The notes below the pieces were generated by a model. That model saw only the letters and a list, made by a program, of their open reading frames with translations, did not search any database and had not been told where the DNA came from. 64,000 bases of DNA from the NCBI GenBank assembly GCA_001449105.1, contig LNIY01000024.1, positions 43,719-107,718 on the forward strand, read 5' to 3'. A program made the translations under genes and the position numbers. The stretch's first letter is position 1; each line of letters starts with the position of its first letter. This DNA is from Caulobacter vibrioides. Lineage in GTDB: Bacteria; Pseudomonadota; Alphaproteobacteria; Caulobacterales; Caulobacteraceae. Shown here piece after piece: positions 54,766 to 63,935 of the stretch.

Positions 54766-55914
54766 ATGCGACCGGTTCGGATCCTTCAATGCGGCGTGGC
54801 GGCGGCCCTGGCCTCGGCGACGCTGGCGACCCAGGCCTGCTCCCAGGCCGGACCCGACCTGAAGCCCTTCGACCAGGGCCGCTTCATCCCCTTCACGCCC
54901 TGGGCCGCCGGACAGGCCCCGTTCGAGGGCCCGCCCACCGTGGCGCTGCGCCTGGATGGACCGCTGGGGGCCTACACCCCGCCGCCGGTGGTGATGGACA
55001 CCGGCTCGACCGGGGTGGTGATCTCCGCGGCGGCCCTGCCCGGCTGGTCGGCCGACAAGGCCAAGGCCTATCCGCGCGGCTGGGAGTTCCTGAGCAGCAG
55101 CAAGCGGCTATGGGTGGGCCGCTGGATCCCGAGCACTGTCGCTTTCGTCGATCCGGGCGGCGTCGAGCTGGCGCGGGCCCAGGTTCCGATCCTGGTGGTC
55201 GACACCGAGCTGAACTGCCCCGGCTATGACGTGAAGACCTCGCCCGGGACCTGCGCGGCGCCGAAAGCCACGATCAGCATGCCCAAGGGCATCGCCTACA
55301 TGGGCGTCGGCTTCGGCCGCGAGGGCAACGGCCAGACCCAGGGCACGCCGGAGAAGAACCCGCTGCTGAACCTGTCCGCCATCGACGGCCGGCCGATCGC
55401 GCAGGCGACCTATCGCCGGGGCTATGTGGTGACCCGCGACGGCGTGCATGTGGGCCTGACGCCGGCCAACACCGGCGACTTCCGGTTCGTGAAGCTGGGG
55501 GCCCAGGGCCCGCATGGACCACTGGACTGGCCGCAGGCGCCGATGCAGGTGGCGGCGGGCCCCCTGCCCGCCCAGCCCGGCGCCCTGCTGATCGATACCG
55601 GCATCCCGACCATGTACCTGGGCGTCGCCGACCCGGCCGCGCTGAAGACCCGGACGCAGACCAACAACAACGACAAGGCCCAGTCCAAGGTGCTGGCGGA
55701 CGGCCAGACGGTGACCATCACCGTGCCGACGGAGCCGATCTCAACCTTCGCCTTCACGGTGGGACAAGGCGATCCCGCGGCCCCGACCCAGGTGCTGGTC
55801 AACTCGCCGATGCCGACGGCGTTCGTGAACACCGGCCGTCACGCGCTGCGCCGCTTCGACGTGCTGTTCGACGCCGACGGCGGCTGGTTCGGCCTGAGGC
55901 CGACGGGGCCTTAG
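54766..55914 (+). CDS. Pepsin-like aspartic protease homologue with two DTG motifs
   Basis: 382 residues. A signal-like start with Cys25 (ATLATQACSQAG) fits a lipoprotein or Sec signal weakly. Two active-site motifs are present: VVMDTGSTGVVIS with D78-T-G-S, and LLIDTGIPTMYLG with D277-T-G. The spacing of about 200 residues is that of bilobal pepsin-type proteases, not of single-lobe retropepsin-like bacterial proteins. Four cysteines (CSQ, CPGYD, TCAA) could link. Family-typical flap tyrosine is not evident to me. Extracytoplasmic proteolysis is plausible but unproven. It is monocistronic, followed by a dispersed repeat. Confidence 0.75.
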   Translation: MRPVRILQCGVAAALASATLATQACSQAGPDLKPFDQGRFIPFTPWAAGQAPFEGPPTVALRLDGPLGAYTPPPVVMDTGSTGVVISAAALPGWSADKAKAYPRGWEFLSSSKRLWVGRWIPSTVAFVDPGGVELARAQVPILVVDTELNCPGYDVKTSPGTCAAPKATISMPKGIAYMGVGFGREGNGQTQGTPEKNPLLNLSAIDGRPIAQATYRRGYVVTRDGVHVGLTPANTGDFRFVKLGAQGPHGPLDWPQAPMQVAAGPLPAQPGALLIDTGIPTMYLGVADPAALKTRTQTNNNDKAQSKVLADGQTVTITVPTEPISTFAFTVGQGDPAAPTQVLVNSPMPTAFVNTGRHALRRFDVLFDADGGWFGLRPTGP

Positions 55915-55927
55915 GCCCCCCTTCAGT

Positions 55928-56078
55928 CGTCATCCCGGGCGAAGGACCGCGAAGCGGGCCGTAGACCCGGGACCCAGGAGCGGCCGGCAATGCGTCGGCC
56001 GTCGCCGGGTGGAAGATCCATATGCAGAGCCCAGTCCCCTGGGTCCCGGCTCTTCGCTTCGCTACGGCCGGGATGACG
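55928..56078. repeat. Dispersed intergenic inverted repeat (GTCATCCCGGG family), copy 1
   Basis: The ends CGTCATCCCGGG and CCGGGATGACG are inverted, and inner parts GACCCGGGACCCAGG and CCCTGGGTCCCGGCTC pair across a loop. The same element recurs at 58406-58555. Confidence 0.85.
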
Positions 56079-56090
56079 ACGGATCTGGAG

Positions 56091-57308
56091 TTAGCCCGCA
56101 GCCGGCTTCCTCGGCACGGCCAGCAGGAAGATCGCCAGGCCCGAGCCGACGAGGCAGGCGAACATCACCATCGCCACCGGGCGCGGAGTGCCGTCGTGCA
56201 GCAGGCCGGCGGCCCAGGCGGCCACCGCGCCGGCTCCAAACGAGACCCCGCCCATCAGGGCCGAGATCGAACCGGCCCGGCGCGGGTCGACGCTGAGCGC
56301 GCCGGCCATGGTGTTGCCCGACATCAGGCCATAGGTCGACAGCGCCAGGAACAGCATCGGCAGAACGGTCCATTCCCCGCCGATACCCGTCCAGGCGAAG
56401 AAGGTCAGAACCAGCGCCAGGGCCGTCGAGATCAGGCTGGCGCGGGTCAGCACCTCGTCGGGCTTGAAGCGGCGCAGCAGCAGGCGGTTGATCTGGCTGG
56501 CGCCGATGATGCCGACGGCGTTCGCCGCGAAGACGATATTGAAGACCAGCGGCGAGTGGCCATACGTGCCCATCACCAGGTCCGGCGAGGTCGAGATGTA
56601 GGTGAACAGCACAGAGCCGTTCAGCGCGCCGGCGATGCCGTAGCCCAGCAGGCGCTTCTTGCGCAGCAGCAGGCCGAAGGCGCGCAGCGGATTCTCGGCC
56701 CGGGCCTGGGCGGCCGTCTCTTCCGAGCGCGACTCCTTGAGGCCCAGCAGCACCCACAGGCCGATGGCCAGACCGAACAGCGCCATCACCGCGAACACCG
56801 CCCGCCAGCCGGCCAGGGCGAAGATCACTCCCCCCAGCTGCGGGGCGAGCACGGGCGCGAGCCCCATGATCAGGGTCATCAGCGACAGAACCCGCGCGGT
56901 CTCGGCGTGGTCGAAGCGGTCGCGCACCACCGCCCGGGCCACCACCGCCCCAGCGCAGCCGCCCAGAGCCTGGACGAAGCGGGCGCCCAGCAGCACATCG
57001 ATGCTCGGGGCCAGGGCGCAGGTCAGCGAAGCCACGGTGTAGATGACGACGCCCAGCAGGATCGGCGCGCGGCGGCCCAGGCGGTCGGACGCCGGGCCAT
57101 AGAGGAACTGGCCGATGGCCATGCCGGCGAAGAAGGTCGCCAGGGTCAGCTGCACCTGCTCGGGCCCGGCGTTCAGCGTCTTGCCGATGGCCGGGAAACT
57201 GGACAGGTACATGTCGATCGACATCGGCGCGAAGGCCGTCAGCGCCCCCAAAAGCAGGACGAGCCGCCAGGGCGTGGCGGAGGGGGAAGCAGGAGCGGCG
57301 GAAGTCAT
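56091..57308 (-). CDS. Bcr/CflA-family MFS multidrug exporter
   Basis: 405 residues with twelve membrane helices. ALTAFAPMSIDMYLSSFPAI at helix 1 and FFAGMAIGQFLYGPASDRLG with RRAPILLG following are diagnostic for the Bcr/CflA group. RFVQALGGCAGAVVARAVVRD near 115 is the conserved helix-4 segment. It exports drugs, or sulfonamide- and bicyclomycin-like compounds, by proton antiport. It is divergent from the epoxide hydrolase with a 105-base gap, and its end overlaps the edge of a repeat. Confidence 0.93.
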   Translation of the reverse strand: MTSAAPASPSATPWRLVLLLGALTAFAPMSIDMYLSSFPAIGKTLNAGPEQVQLTLATFFAGMAIGQFLYGPASDRLGRRAPILLGVVIYTVASLTCALAPSIDVLLGARFVQALGGCAGAVVARAVVRDRFDHAETARVLSLMTLIMGLAPVLAPQLGGVIFALAGWRAVFAVMALFGLAIGLWVLLGLKESRSEETAAQARAENPLRAFGLLLRKKRLLGYGIAGALNGSVLFTYISTSPDLVMGTYGHSPLVFNIVFAANAVGIIGASQINRLLLRRFKPDEVLTRASLISTALALVLTFFAWTGIGGEWTVLPMLFLALSTYGLMSGNTMAGALSVDPRRAGSISALMGGVSFGAGAVAAWAAGLLHDGTPRPVAMVMFACLVGSGLAIFLLAVPRKPAAG

Positions 57309-57413
57309 GGGCGCCTTCTACTCCCGTCCGCCTCGACGGGAACCCTTTATCGCTTGCCCGGTCGATCACGCCCCCGCAATCTGACCAGCGATAACATAAC
57401 AAGGGAGACGCCT

Positions 57414-58394
57414 ATGGCCGTCGCGCAGACCTGGCCGCAGCCGCAGTTCGCCGACATCAACGGCTTGCGGATGGCCTATTACGAGGCCGGACCGCGCCAG
57501 GGCGTTCCCATCGTCTTCTCCCACGGCTTTCCAGAGCTGGCCTATTCATGGCGACATCAGGTCGCAGCCCTCGCCGAGGCCGGCCATTGGGTGATCGCCC
57601 CCGACCAGCGCGGCTACGGCCTCACCGACAAGCCGGCGGCCGTCACCGACTACGACATGGAGCACCTGACCGGCGACCTCGTGGCCCTGCTCGACCACCT
57701 GGGCGTCGAAAAGGCGATCTTCTGCGGCCACGACTGGGGCGGCATCGTCGTCTGGGCCATGCCGCTGCTGCACCCGGACCGCGTGGCTGGGATCATCGGC
57801 CTGAACACGCCGTTCGTGCCGCGCCTGCCGATCGATCCCATCGAGATGTTCAAGGCCGCCTACGGCCCGGACATGTACATCGTCCACTTCCAGACGCCCG
57901 GGGAGGCCGACGCCCTGTTCGCCCGGGACGTGGACAAGACCATGCGCTTCTTCATGCGCCTGCCCGGCGACAGCGTGGTCGGCTTCTCCTCGCGCCCGGC
58001 CGAGCGGCGTTCGCTGGCCCTGCAGCTGGCGCTGGAGCACTACGACCCGGCCACCGACGACAAGCAGTTCCTGAGCGACGAAGAGCGGGCGGTCTATGTG
58101 GAGGCCTTCGAGGCCGGCGGCTTCACCGGCCCGATCAACTGGTACCGCAACTTCACCCGCAACTGGGAACGGTCCGAACCCCTGCCCCGCCGCATCGACG
58201 GCATCCCCTGCCTGATGATCATGGCCGAGCACGACGTGGTGCTGCCGCCCTCCCTCGCCGACCGCATGGGCGACCAGATCGACGACCTGGAGAAGGTGCT
58301 GGTCGAGGGCAGCGGCCACTGGACCCAGCAGGAGAAGCCAGCCGAGGTGAACGCGGCTATCATCGATTGGCTGAGACGGCGGTTTTCGAAGTAG
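57414..58394 (+). CDS. Alpha/beta hydrolase, epoxide hydrolase-like
   Basis: 326 residues; AAGGGAG upstream of ATG 57414. HGFPELAYSWRHQ near 40-52 is the oxyanion HGxP of epoxide hydrolases; the nucleophile Asp is in FCGHDWGGIVVW near 105; the catalytic His is in GSGHWTQQEKP near 303 and the acid in MAEHDVV near 272. The cap domain holds tyrosines that would activate the epoxide (YGPDMY near 147, NWYRNF near 245). It opens epoxides of aromatic or aliphatic compounds; haloalkane dehalogenase is less likely, as its Trp pair is not evident. It is monocistronic. Confidence 0.9.
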   Translation: MAVAQTWPQPQFADINGLRMAYYEAGPRQGVPIVFSHGFPELAYSWRHQVAALAEAGHWVIAPDQRGYGLTDKPAAVTDYDMEHLTGDLVALLDHLGVEKAIFCGHDWGGIVVWAMPLLHPDRVAGIIGLNTPFVPRLPIDPIEMFKAAYGPDMYIVHFQTPGEADALFARDVDKTMRFFMRLPGDSVVGFSSRPAERRSLALQLALEHYDPATDDKQFLSDEERAVYVEAFEAGGFTGPINWYRNFTRNWERSEPLPRRIDGIPCLMIMAEHDVVLPPSLADRMGDQIDDLEKVLVEGSGHWTQQEKPAEVNAAIIDWLRRRFSK

Positions 58395-58405
58395 CGCCTT
58401 CTTGT

Positions 58406-58555
58406 CGTCATCCCGGGCGGAGGAGCGCGAAAGCGCTCCGCAGACCCGGGACCCAGGGGCCGCCCACGCGGGGTGTCCGCAGCCGCCGACGGTCGCCGAT
58501 GCATTGCGGCGCCCCCTGGGTCCCGGCTCTCCGCTACGCTGCGGCCGGGATGACG
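58406..58555. repeat. Dispersed intergenic inverted repeat (GTCATCCCGGG family), copy 2
   Basis: CGTCATCCCGGG at the left and CCGGGATGACG at the right are inverted, with internal GACCCGGGACCCAGG against CCCTGGGTCCCGGCTC. It lies between convergent genes. Confidence 0.85.
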
Positions 58556-58572
58556 ATAGAAGGAGGCGGCCC

Positions 58573-60825
58573 TCAGAACCGCGCCCGCAGCCCCAGGCGC
58601 GCCGCCCGGCCCGCCATCGGGGCGCGGTAGCGCAGGAACGAGTTGTGAGCGCGGGCCTCCTCGTCCAGCAGGTTGGTGGCGTCGACGAAGGCCTCCCAGC
58701 GCGCGCCCCGGGCTTCGAAGCCGTAGGCGACGTGAGCGTCGACGAGGGTATAGGCGGCGCTGGGGGCTTCGTTCTTGGCGACGCGGTCCTGCTTCTCGTA
58801 ACGGACAGCGCCCAGGCTGGCGCTCCAGACGCCCCGCGACCAGGACACATCGCCGCCGAAGCGTGAGACCGGCATGCGCGGCAGATAGTCGCCGTCGAGA
58901 TTGCGCCGGAAGTATTCCTTGTCCCAGGCGGCGGTCGTTTTGGACGAGGTGAAGGGGCTGTAGCCGTCCGGCAGGGTGAAGCGCGGCTTGCTGCGCACCC
59001 GGTCGACGAAGCCGCCGAGCACGAAGTCGCCGACGGCCGTTCCCTGGAACGCGACCGAGCCCTCGATCTCCAGCCCCTCGATCCTGGTGTCGCCCTGGCG
59101 CCATTCGCGCACCGGCAGGGTACGCGAGACGCCGGTGTTCCCGAGATAGAGGTAGTTATCGTAGTCGGTGCGGTAGACGGCGGCCGACAGGCGATAGCGG
59201 CCCTTCTGGAAGCCAGCGCCCAGCTCGGCGTTCTTGGCCCGTTCGACCTTGAGGCGGTAGTCGCCCTGCTCCTCGGTGAGGATGCCGAAGTGGTCGCCAT
59301 TCGCGTAGAGCTCGATCAGCGACGGGGCGCGCTCGGTCTCGTCATAGCGGGCCTCGACGAACAGGCTCTTCAGCACGTCGTAGCGCACCGACCCCGACAG
59401 GTCGGTGGTCGAGTAGGCGCGGTCCTTGGCCAGCGAACCCAGCCCACGGCCGGGACGGATCGTGGCCTCGTCCACGTTGTAGCGCGTGCGGCCGGCGCGG
59501 GCGCCCGCCTTCACGGTCAGGGCGCGCCAGGCGAACTGCTCGGCCCAGTAGATGGCGTCCTCGCGGGTGGCGACCGACGGCAGGTAGGCCTTGTCGCCAT
59601 CGGTGAAGAGATCGCGCTGGCTGGCCTGCACGCCGACCAGGCCCGTGAAGCCCGCGAAGGGCTTGTGGGCGACGTCGATCCGCAGGTCGTCGGCCTCGTT
59701 GCGCAGGCGGGTGTGGGCCTGGCCGTCGATGACCTCGCGATCGTCGCCCTCGGTGCGCGACACGGCGATGTCGATGCGCGCCACACCCAGGGCGTCGGGC
59801 GTCAGGCCGGCCTTGACGTCGTAGCGGATGGATCGGACCCGCAGGCCGATCGGCGACGGCTGCGGGTGGCTGGAGGTGATGTAGGCGAAGCCTGGCACGC
59901 CGTAGTCGCTGACATAGCGCTGCACGGCCGCGCCGAAATAGCCGTCGGCGGTGATCCGGCCGCCGCCCAGGGTGAAGACCTTGGTGGTCAGGCCGCTGTT
60001 GGACAGCCGCCCGTCGGCGCCGGGATTGCGGTCGGTGATGACCTGGCGCTCGGGCGGGGTGCCGTCGACCCACAGGCCGGTGGCCGGGTCGCGCACCCAG
60101 GTCGGGTTGGAGAGACGCACCTGGCACAGGGTCTGGACGTAGGTGCTGGACACCAGCGACTTCCAGGTGCGGCAGGCCGCGTCCTTCGAGCCCGAGGGAA
60201 TGTGGAGGTCCGGAACGTCGCGATAGAGGGCGTCCAGATGCCAGGCCCACTCGCCCTGGCCGCCGTCCAGCCGCGCCATGGCGGCCGAGCCGGTGTTGTA
60301 GCCGCCGCTGATCTCCGCCCGCCCCGAGAAAGCCTGATCGGGCACGCGGGTCGGAATGCGGCCGTCGATGACATCGACCGAGCCGCCGATGGCCGCTCCG
60401 CCGTTGAGCACCGTGGCCGGTCCCTTCGAGACGACGATGCGGTCGGCCAGGAACGGCTCGATCGGGGCGGCGTGATCGCCCGACAGCGACGAGGCGTCGC
60501 GCGAGGGCATGCCGTTGACCAGCAGCGCCACCCGGGGGCCCGACTGCCCCCGGATCTCCGGACGGCCGGCGGCTGGACCGAAGGCGCTGTTCTGCACGCC
60601 CGGGATCTTGGCCAGGGTTTCGCCCAGGCTCGCGGCCCGCGCCCGGACCAGCGCCTCGCCGGCCAGGACCGAGCGCGACGCGGTCAGGACGGGACCAAGC
60701 TCGTCCTGGGCGCCCTCGACGAGGACGGGCTGAACGGCGGTGGGGGTCTCGCCGCCCTCCTCCGCGTGGGCGGGAACGGCCGCGAGCGGCAGGAGCGAGG
60801 CGAAGGCGAGCAGGAATCTACGCAA
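58573..60825 (-). CDS. znuD: TonB-dependent receptor, ZnuD-like (zinc uptake)
   Basis: 750 residues from TTG 60825, which gives a clean signal (RRFLLAFASLLPLAAVPAHA); an ATG at 60885 adds 20 residues. The plug has ASLGETLAKIPGVQNSAFGP, then IRGQSGPRVALLVNGM, and GPATVLNGGAAIGGSVDVIDG, closely recalling ZnuD (whose sequence I know from Neisseria). The barrel ends with TNLLDEEARAHNSFLRYRAP and the terminal Phe. Near 59270 the chain reads LYANGDHFGILTEEQG. It would import zinc or a zinc complex across the outer membrane. It sits behind a Zur-type operator. A TonB box is not clear at the N-terminus (PVLVEGAQ). Confidence 0.85.
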   Translation of the reverse strand: MRRFLLAFASLLPLAAVPAHAEEGGETPTAVQPVLVEGAQDELGPVLTASRSVLAGEALVRARAASLGETLAKIPGVQNSAFGPAAGRPEIRGQSGPRVALLVNGMPSRDASSLSGDHAAPIEPFLADRIVVSKGPATVLNGGAAIGGSVDVIDGRIPTRVPDQAFSGRAEISGGYNTGSAAMARLDGGQGEWAWHLDALYRDVPDLHIPSGSKDAACRTWKSLVSSTYVQTLCQVRLSNPTWVRDPATGLWVDGTPPERQVITDRNPGADGRLSNSGLTTKVFTLGGGRITADGYFGAAVQRYVSDYGVPGFAYITSSHPQPSPIGLRVRSIRYDVKAGLTPDALGVARIDIAVSRTEGDDREVIDGQAHTRLRNEADDLRIDVAHKPFAGFTGLVGVQASQRDLFTDGDKAYLPSVATREDAIYWAEQFAWRALTVKAGARAGRTRYNVDEATIRPGRGLGSLAKDRAYSTTDLSGSVRYDVLKSLFVEARYDETERAPSLIELYANGDHFGILTEEQGDYRLKVERAKNAELGAGFQKGRYRLSAAVYRTDYDNYLYLGNTGVSRTLPVREWRQGDTRIEGLEIEGSVAFQGTAVGDFVLGGFVDRVRSKPRFTLPDGYSPFTSSKTTAAWDKEYFRRNLDGDYLPRMPVSRFGGDVSWSRGVWSASLGAVRYEKQDRVAKNEAPSAAYTLVDAHVAYGFEARGARWEAFVDATNLLDEEARAHNSFLRYRAPMAGRAARLGLRARF

Positions 60826-60902
60826 GGGGGCACGCTGTCCGGGAAGGAAATGGCAAGAGAGATGCGGCGGCTCGCCTGAGCCCATCCGCGCGATGCATTT
60901 CC

Positions 60903-60921
60903 GTTATGTTATATTGTAACG
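60903..60921. promoter_or_regulatory. Candidate Zur operator
   Basis: GTTATGTTATATTGTAACG contains GTTA-TATTG-TAAC and matches the TGTTATA-N-TATAACA pattern of alphaproteobacterial Zur boxes with two mismatches in one arm. It lies 82 bases upstream of the receptor start and may also serve the divergent peptidase gene. Confidence 0.65.
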
Positions 60922-60993
60922 ATTCTCAAGCAGAGCTTCGGATCGCACTCACGGGGGCTGACAACGGCCACGCTGCGCTCTAGCGTCCGCGCC

Positions 60994-63225
60994 ATGATCC
61001 GTCCCTCGCTCCTGGCCATCTCGGCCTGTCTCGCCCTGGCCTCTCCCGTGATGGCCGAAAAACTCACCCCCGAGCGCCTGTTCTCCGATCCGGACATCAA
61101 CGGTCCGACCGCCAAGGGCGTGGCGCTGTCGCCGGACGGCAAGCGGGTGACCTATCTGAAGGCCAAGCCCGACGCGGCCAACGTGCAGGACCTGTGGGCG
61201 GTCGACGTGAAGGGCGGCGAGCCCTACCGGCTGATCGACGCCAACGCCCTGTCGTCGGGCGACAAGGCGCTGTCGGAAGCCGAGTTGGCCCGTCGCGAGC
61301 GCGCCCGGGTGCTGGCCCGCGGCGTCGTCGAATACAGCTGGGACAGCGAGGGCCGCTTCGTGCTCGTGCCGCTGGACGGCGACCTCTATGTCGACAGCGT
61401 CGCCGACGGCAAGGTCACGCGCCTGACGCAGACCCCGGGCGACGAGGTCGACGCCAAGGTCTCGCCCAAGGGCAAGTTCGTCTCGTACGTGCGCGACCAG
61501 AACCTCTATGTCCGCCCGCTGACCGGCGGCGAGGAGACGGCGATCACCGCCGAGGGCAAGGGCGCCCTGTCGTTCGGCATGGCCGAGTTCATCGCCCAGG
61601 AGGAGATGGACCGCGACACCGGCTACTGGTGGTCGCCGGACGAGCGCCTGATCGCCTACACCCGCGTCGACGAGAGCGGCGTCGACATCGTGCCGCGCGC
61701 CGACATCGGCCCGTCGGGCGCGACCGTGATCGACCAGCGCTATCCGCGCGCCGGCCGGCCGAACGCCATCGTCGACCTGTTCGTCAGGGACCTGGCCTCG
61801 GGCAAGGTCGTGCAGATCGACCTGGGCGCGAACAAGGACATCTACCTGGCCCGCGTGGCCTGGTCCAAGGACGGCAAGACCCTTTACGTCCAGCGCCAGA
61901 GCCGCGACCAGAGGACCCTCGACCTGATCGCCTTCAGCCCGGCCAGCGGCCAGGGCCAGATTGGGGGCAAGACGATCCTGACCGAGACCGACCCGCACTG
62001 GGTGGAACTGCACGACGATTTCCGCCCGCTGAAGGACGGCAGCTTCCTGTGGTCGTCGGAGCGGTCGGGCAACAAGCACCTCTACCACTACACCGCCGAC
62101 GGCAAGCTGCTGGCGCAGGTGACCAAGGGCGACTGGCCGGTCGACAAGGTCGAGGCGGTGGACGAGGTCGACGAGAAGCGCGGCCTGGTGTTCTTCAGCG
62201 CCTCGATCGACACCCCGATCGAGCGCCGGCTCTATTCGGTGTCCTACACCAAGCCCGCCGCGCCCAAGGCCATGACCCCGGCCGGCGGCTGGTGGACCAC
62301 AAAGGTCGCCGCCACCGGCGCCTTCGTCGGCTCCTATTCGGACCCGAAGACCCCGCCGCAGACGGCGCTCTACGATCCGGCCGGCAAGCGCGTGCGCTGG
62401 ATCGAGGAGAACAGGCTCGACGAGGCCCACCCCTACGCGCCCTACGCCGGCGACCACCTGGTTCCGGAGTTCGGCGCGCTGAAGGCCGCCGACGGCCAGG
62501 CCCTGCACTACTCGCTGCTGAAGCCGGCCGGCTTCGACGCCGGCAAGAAGTATCCGGTGATCGTCTCGGTCTATGGCGGCCCGCACGCCCAGCGCGTGAC
62601 GAAGAGCTGGAACGTCAGCGACGAGGCCTTCGCCAACGCCGGCTACGTGGTGTTCAAGCTCGACAACCGCGGCTCGTCCAACCGCTCGCTGGCCTTCAAG
62701 ACGGCGCTGGACCGCCGCATGGGCACGGTCGAGGTCGAGGACCAGTTCGTCGGCGCGGCCTTCCTGAAGACCCTGCCCTATGTCGACCCCGATCGCCTGG
62801 GCGTGATGGGCTGGTCCTACGGCGGCTTCATGACCCTGATGATGCTGACCGCCGAGGGCACGCCCTTCAAGGCCGGCGTCTCGGGCGCGCCGCCCACCGA
62901 GTGGGGCCTCTACGACACCCACTACACCGAGCAGTTCATGGGCAAGCCGGACGAGAACAAGGCCGGCTATGCGGCTTCGGACTTCCTGAACCGGATGGAC
63001 AAGCTGAAGCCCGGCAGCCTGATGCTGATCCACGGCATGGCCGACGACAACGTGATCTTCGAGAACAGCACCCGCGTTCTGGCGGCCTTGCAGAAGAAAG
63101 GCGTCGCCTTCGAGACCATGCTGTATCCGGGCGAGCGCCACAGCGTGATCCGCAGCCGGTCCAAGGGCCTGCACGTGATGAAGACGCATCTGGACTTCTT
63201 CGATCGCAAGCTGAAGGGCGACTGA
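60994..63225 (+). CDS. S9 dipeptidyl peptidase IV family protein
   Basis: 743 residues. Signal peptide LAISACLALASPVMA. The beta-propeller domain spans about 25-480, with the double-Glu substrate motif AEFIAQEEMDR near 197 that binds the free N-terminus in DPP IV. The alpha/beta hydrolase domain has nucleophile Ser608 (GWSYGGFM), Asp in HGMADDNV near 685 and His in PGERHSV near 717. It releases X-Pro or X-Ala dipeptides in the periplasm. It is divergent from the ZnuD-like receptor. Its start is 73 bases from the Zur-like box. Confidence 0.94.
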   Translation: MIRPSLLAISACLALASPVMAEKLTPERLFSDPDINGPTAKGVALSPDGKRVTYLKAKPDAANVQDLWAVDVKGGEPYRLIDANALSSGDKALSEAELARRERARVLARGVVEYSWDSEGRFVLVPLDGDLYVDSVADGKVTRLTQTPGDEVDAKVSPKGKFVSYVRDQNLYVRPLTGGEETAITAEGKGALSFGMAEFIAQEEMDRDTGYWWSPDERLIAYTRVDESGVDIVPRADIGPSGATVIDQRYPRAGRPNAIVDLFVRDLASGKVVQIDLGANKDIYLARVAWSKDGKTLYVQRQSRDQRTLDLIAFSPASGQGQIGGKTILTETDPHWVELHDDFRPLKDGSFLWSSERSGNKHLYHYTADGKLLAQVTKGDWPVDKVEAVDEVDEKRGLVFFSASIDTPIERRLYSVSYTKPAAPKAMTPAGGWWTTKVAATGAFVGSYSDPKTPPQTALYDPAGKRVRWIEENRLDEAHPYAPYAGDHLVPEFGALKAADGQALHYSLLKPAGFDAGKKYPVIVSVYGGPHAQRVTKSWNVSDEAFANAGYVVFKLDNRGSSNRSLAFKTALDRRMGTVEVEDQFVGAAFLKTLPYVDPDRLGVMGWSYGGFMTLMMLTAEGTPFKAGVSGAPPTEWGLYDTHYTEQFMGKPDENKAGYAASDFLNRMDKLKPGSLMLIHGMADDNVIFENSTRVLAALQKKGVAFETMLYPGERHSVIRSRSKGLHVMKTHLDFFDRKLKGD

Positions 63226-63351
63226 CGCGCGTCCACCACCGCCGCCGGCCCGCGCGACCGGCGGCGGATTTCCCCTGGACTCACAATTCACATTGATGAA
63301 AGTTGCAACCATAGGGATGCAACGGCGCGAATGCGCCCAGGGAGGATCGCG

Positions 63352-63852
63352 ATGAAGAAGGTTCTATGCGCCGCGCTCGTGTCCGCGCTGGCGATGGGCG
63401 CGGCCTGGGCCGCCAATGCCGACACGTTCGCGCCCGTCGGCTCTCCCGCTCCGCTGAGCGGCACGATCACCTACTGGACCGACGGCTCGCCGGGCTACAC
63501 CTGCACGCTGACGCTGAACACCGTGATCACCAGCTCGACCATGACCTTTCCGTCGGGATCGCTGACGCCGTCGAGCTATCCGTGCGGCCTGATCGTTCCG
63601 ACCTTCAGCCCGGCATGGTCGGTGAGCGTCAACGCCTCGACCGGCGGCGTGGCCACCGGGCTCGACATCGCCAACTTCACCTTCGTCACGATCTTCAGCA
63701 ACTGCCGCGACACGATCCAGGCCCAGTGGAACGACGCCGCCAACACCCTGACGATCCCCTACCAGTCGTTCGGCACGGGCGCGCCAGGCAGCAACTGTCA
63801 GATCCAGGGCGTGCTGTCGACGCCGACCAACGTGTCGATCACCGTTCCCTAG
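63352..63852 (+). CDS. Secreted beta-rich hypothetical protein
   Basis: 166 residues with GGGAGGATC before ATG 63352. Signal peptide VLCAALVSALAMGAAWAANA. The mature chain is Thr/Ser-rich beta structure: TFAPVGSPAPLSGTITYWTD, YTCTLTLNTVITSSTMTF, and a C-terminal ANTLTIPYQSFG with QIQGVLSTPTNVSITVP. Four cysteines (YTCTL, YPCGL, SNCRD, SNCQI) would make two disulfides. The plan recalls small secreted or pilin-like beta-sandwich proteins, but no family is recognised. It ends 84 bases before the adapter-derived contig end. Confidence 0.72.
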   Translation: MKKVLCAALVSALAMGAAWAANADTFAPVGSPAPLSGTITYWTDGSPGYTCTLTLNTVITSSTMTFPSGSLTPSSYPCGLIVPTFSPAWSVSVNASTGGVATGLDIANFTFVTIFSNCRDTIQAQWNDAANTLTIPYQSFGTGAPGSNCQIQGVLSTPTNVSITVP

Positions 63853-63935
63853 ACCCGCGGCCGGATCGCTTCGATCGGCGGCGGGGGCGGCGTCACCTCA
63901 GAGGGGTGCGGCGGCGGGGGCGGGCGGGGGCCCGG

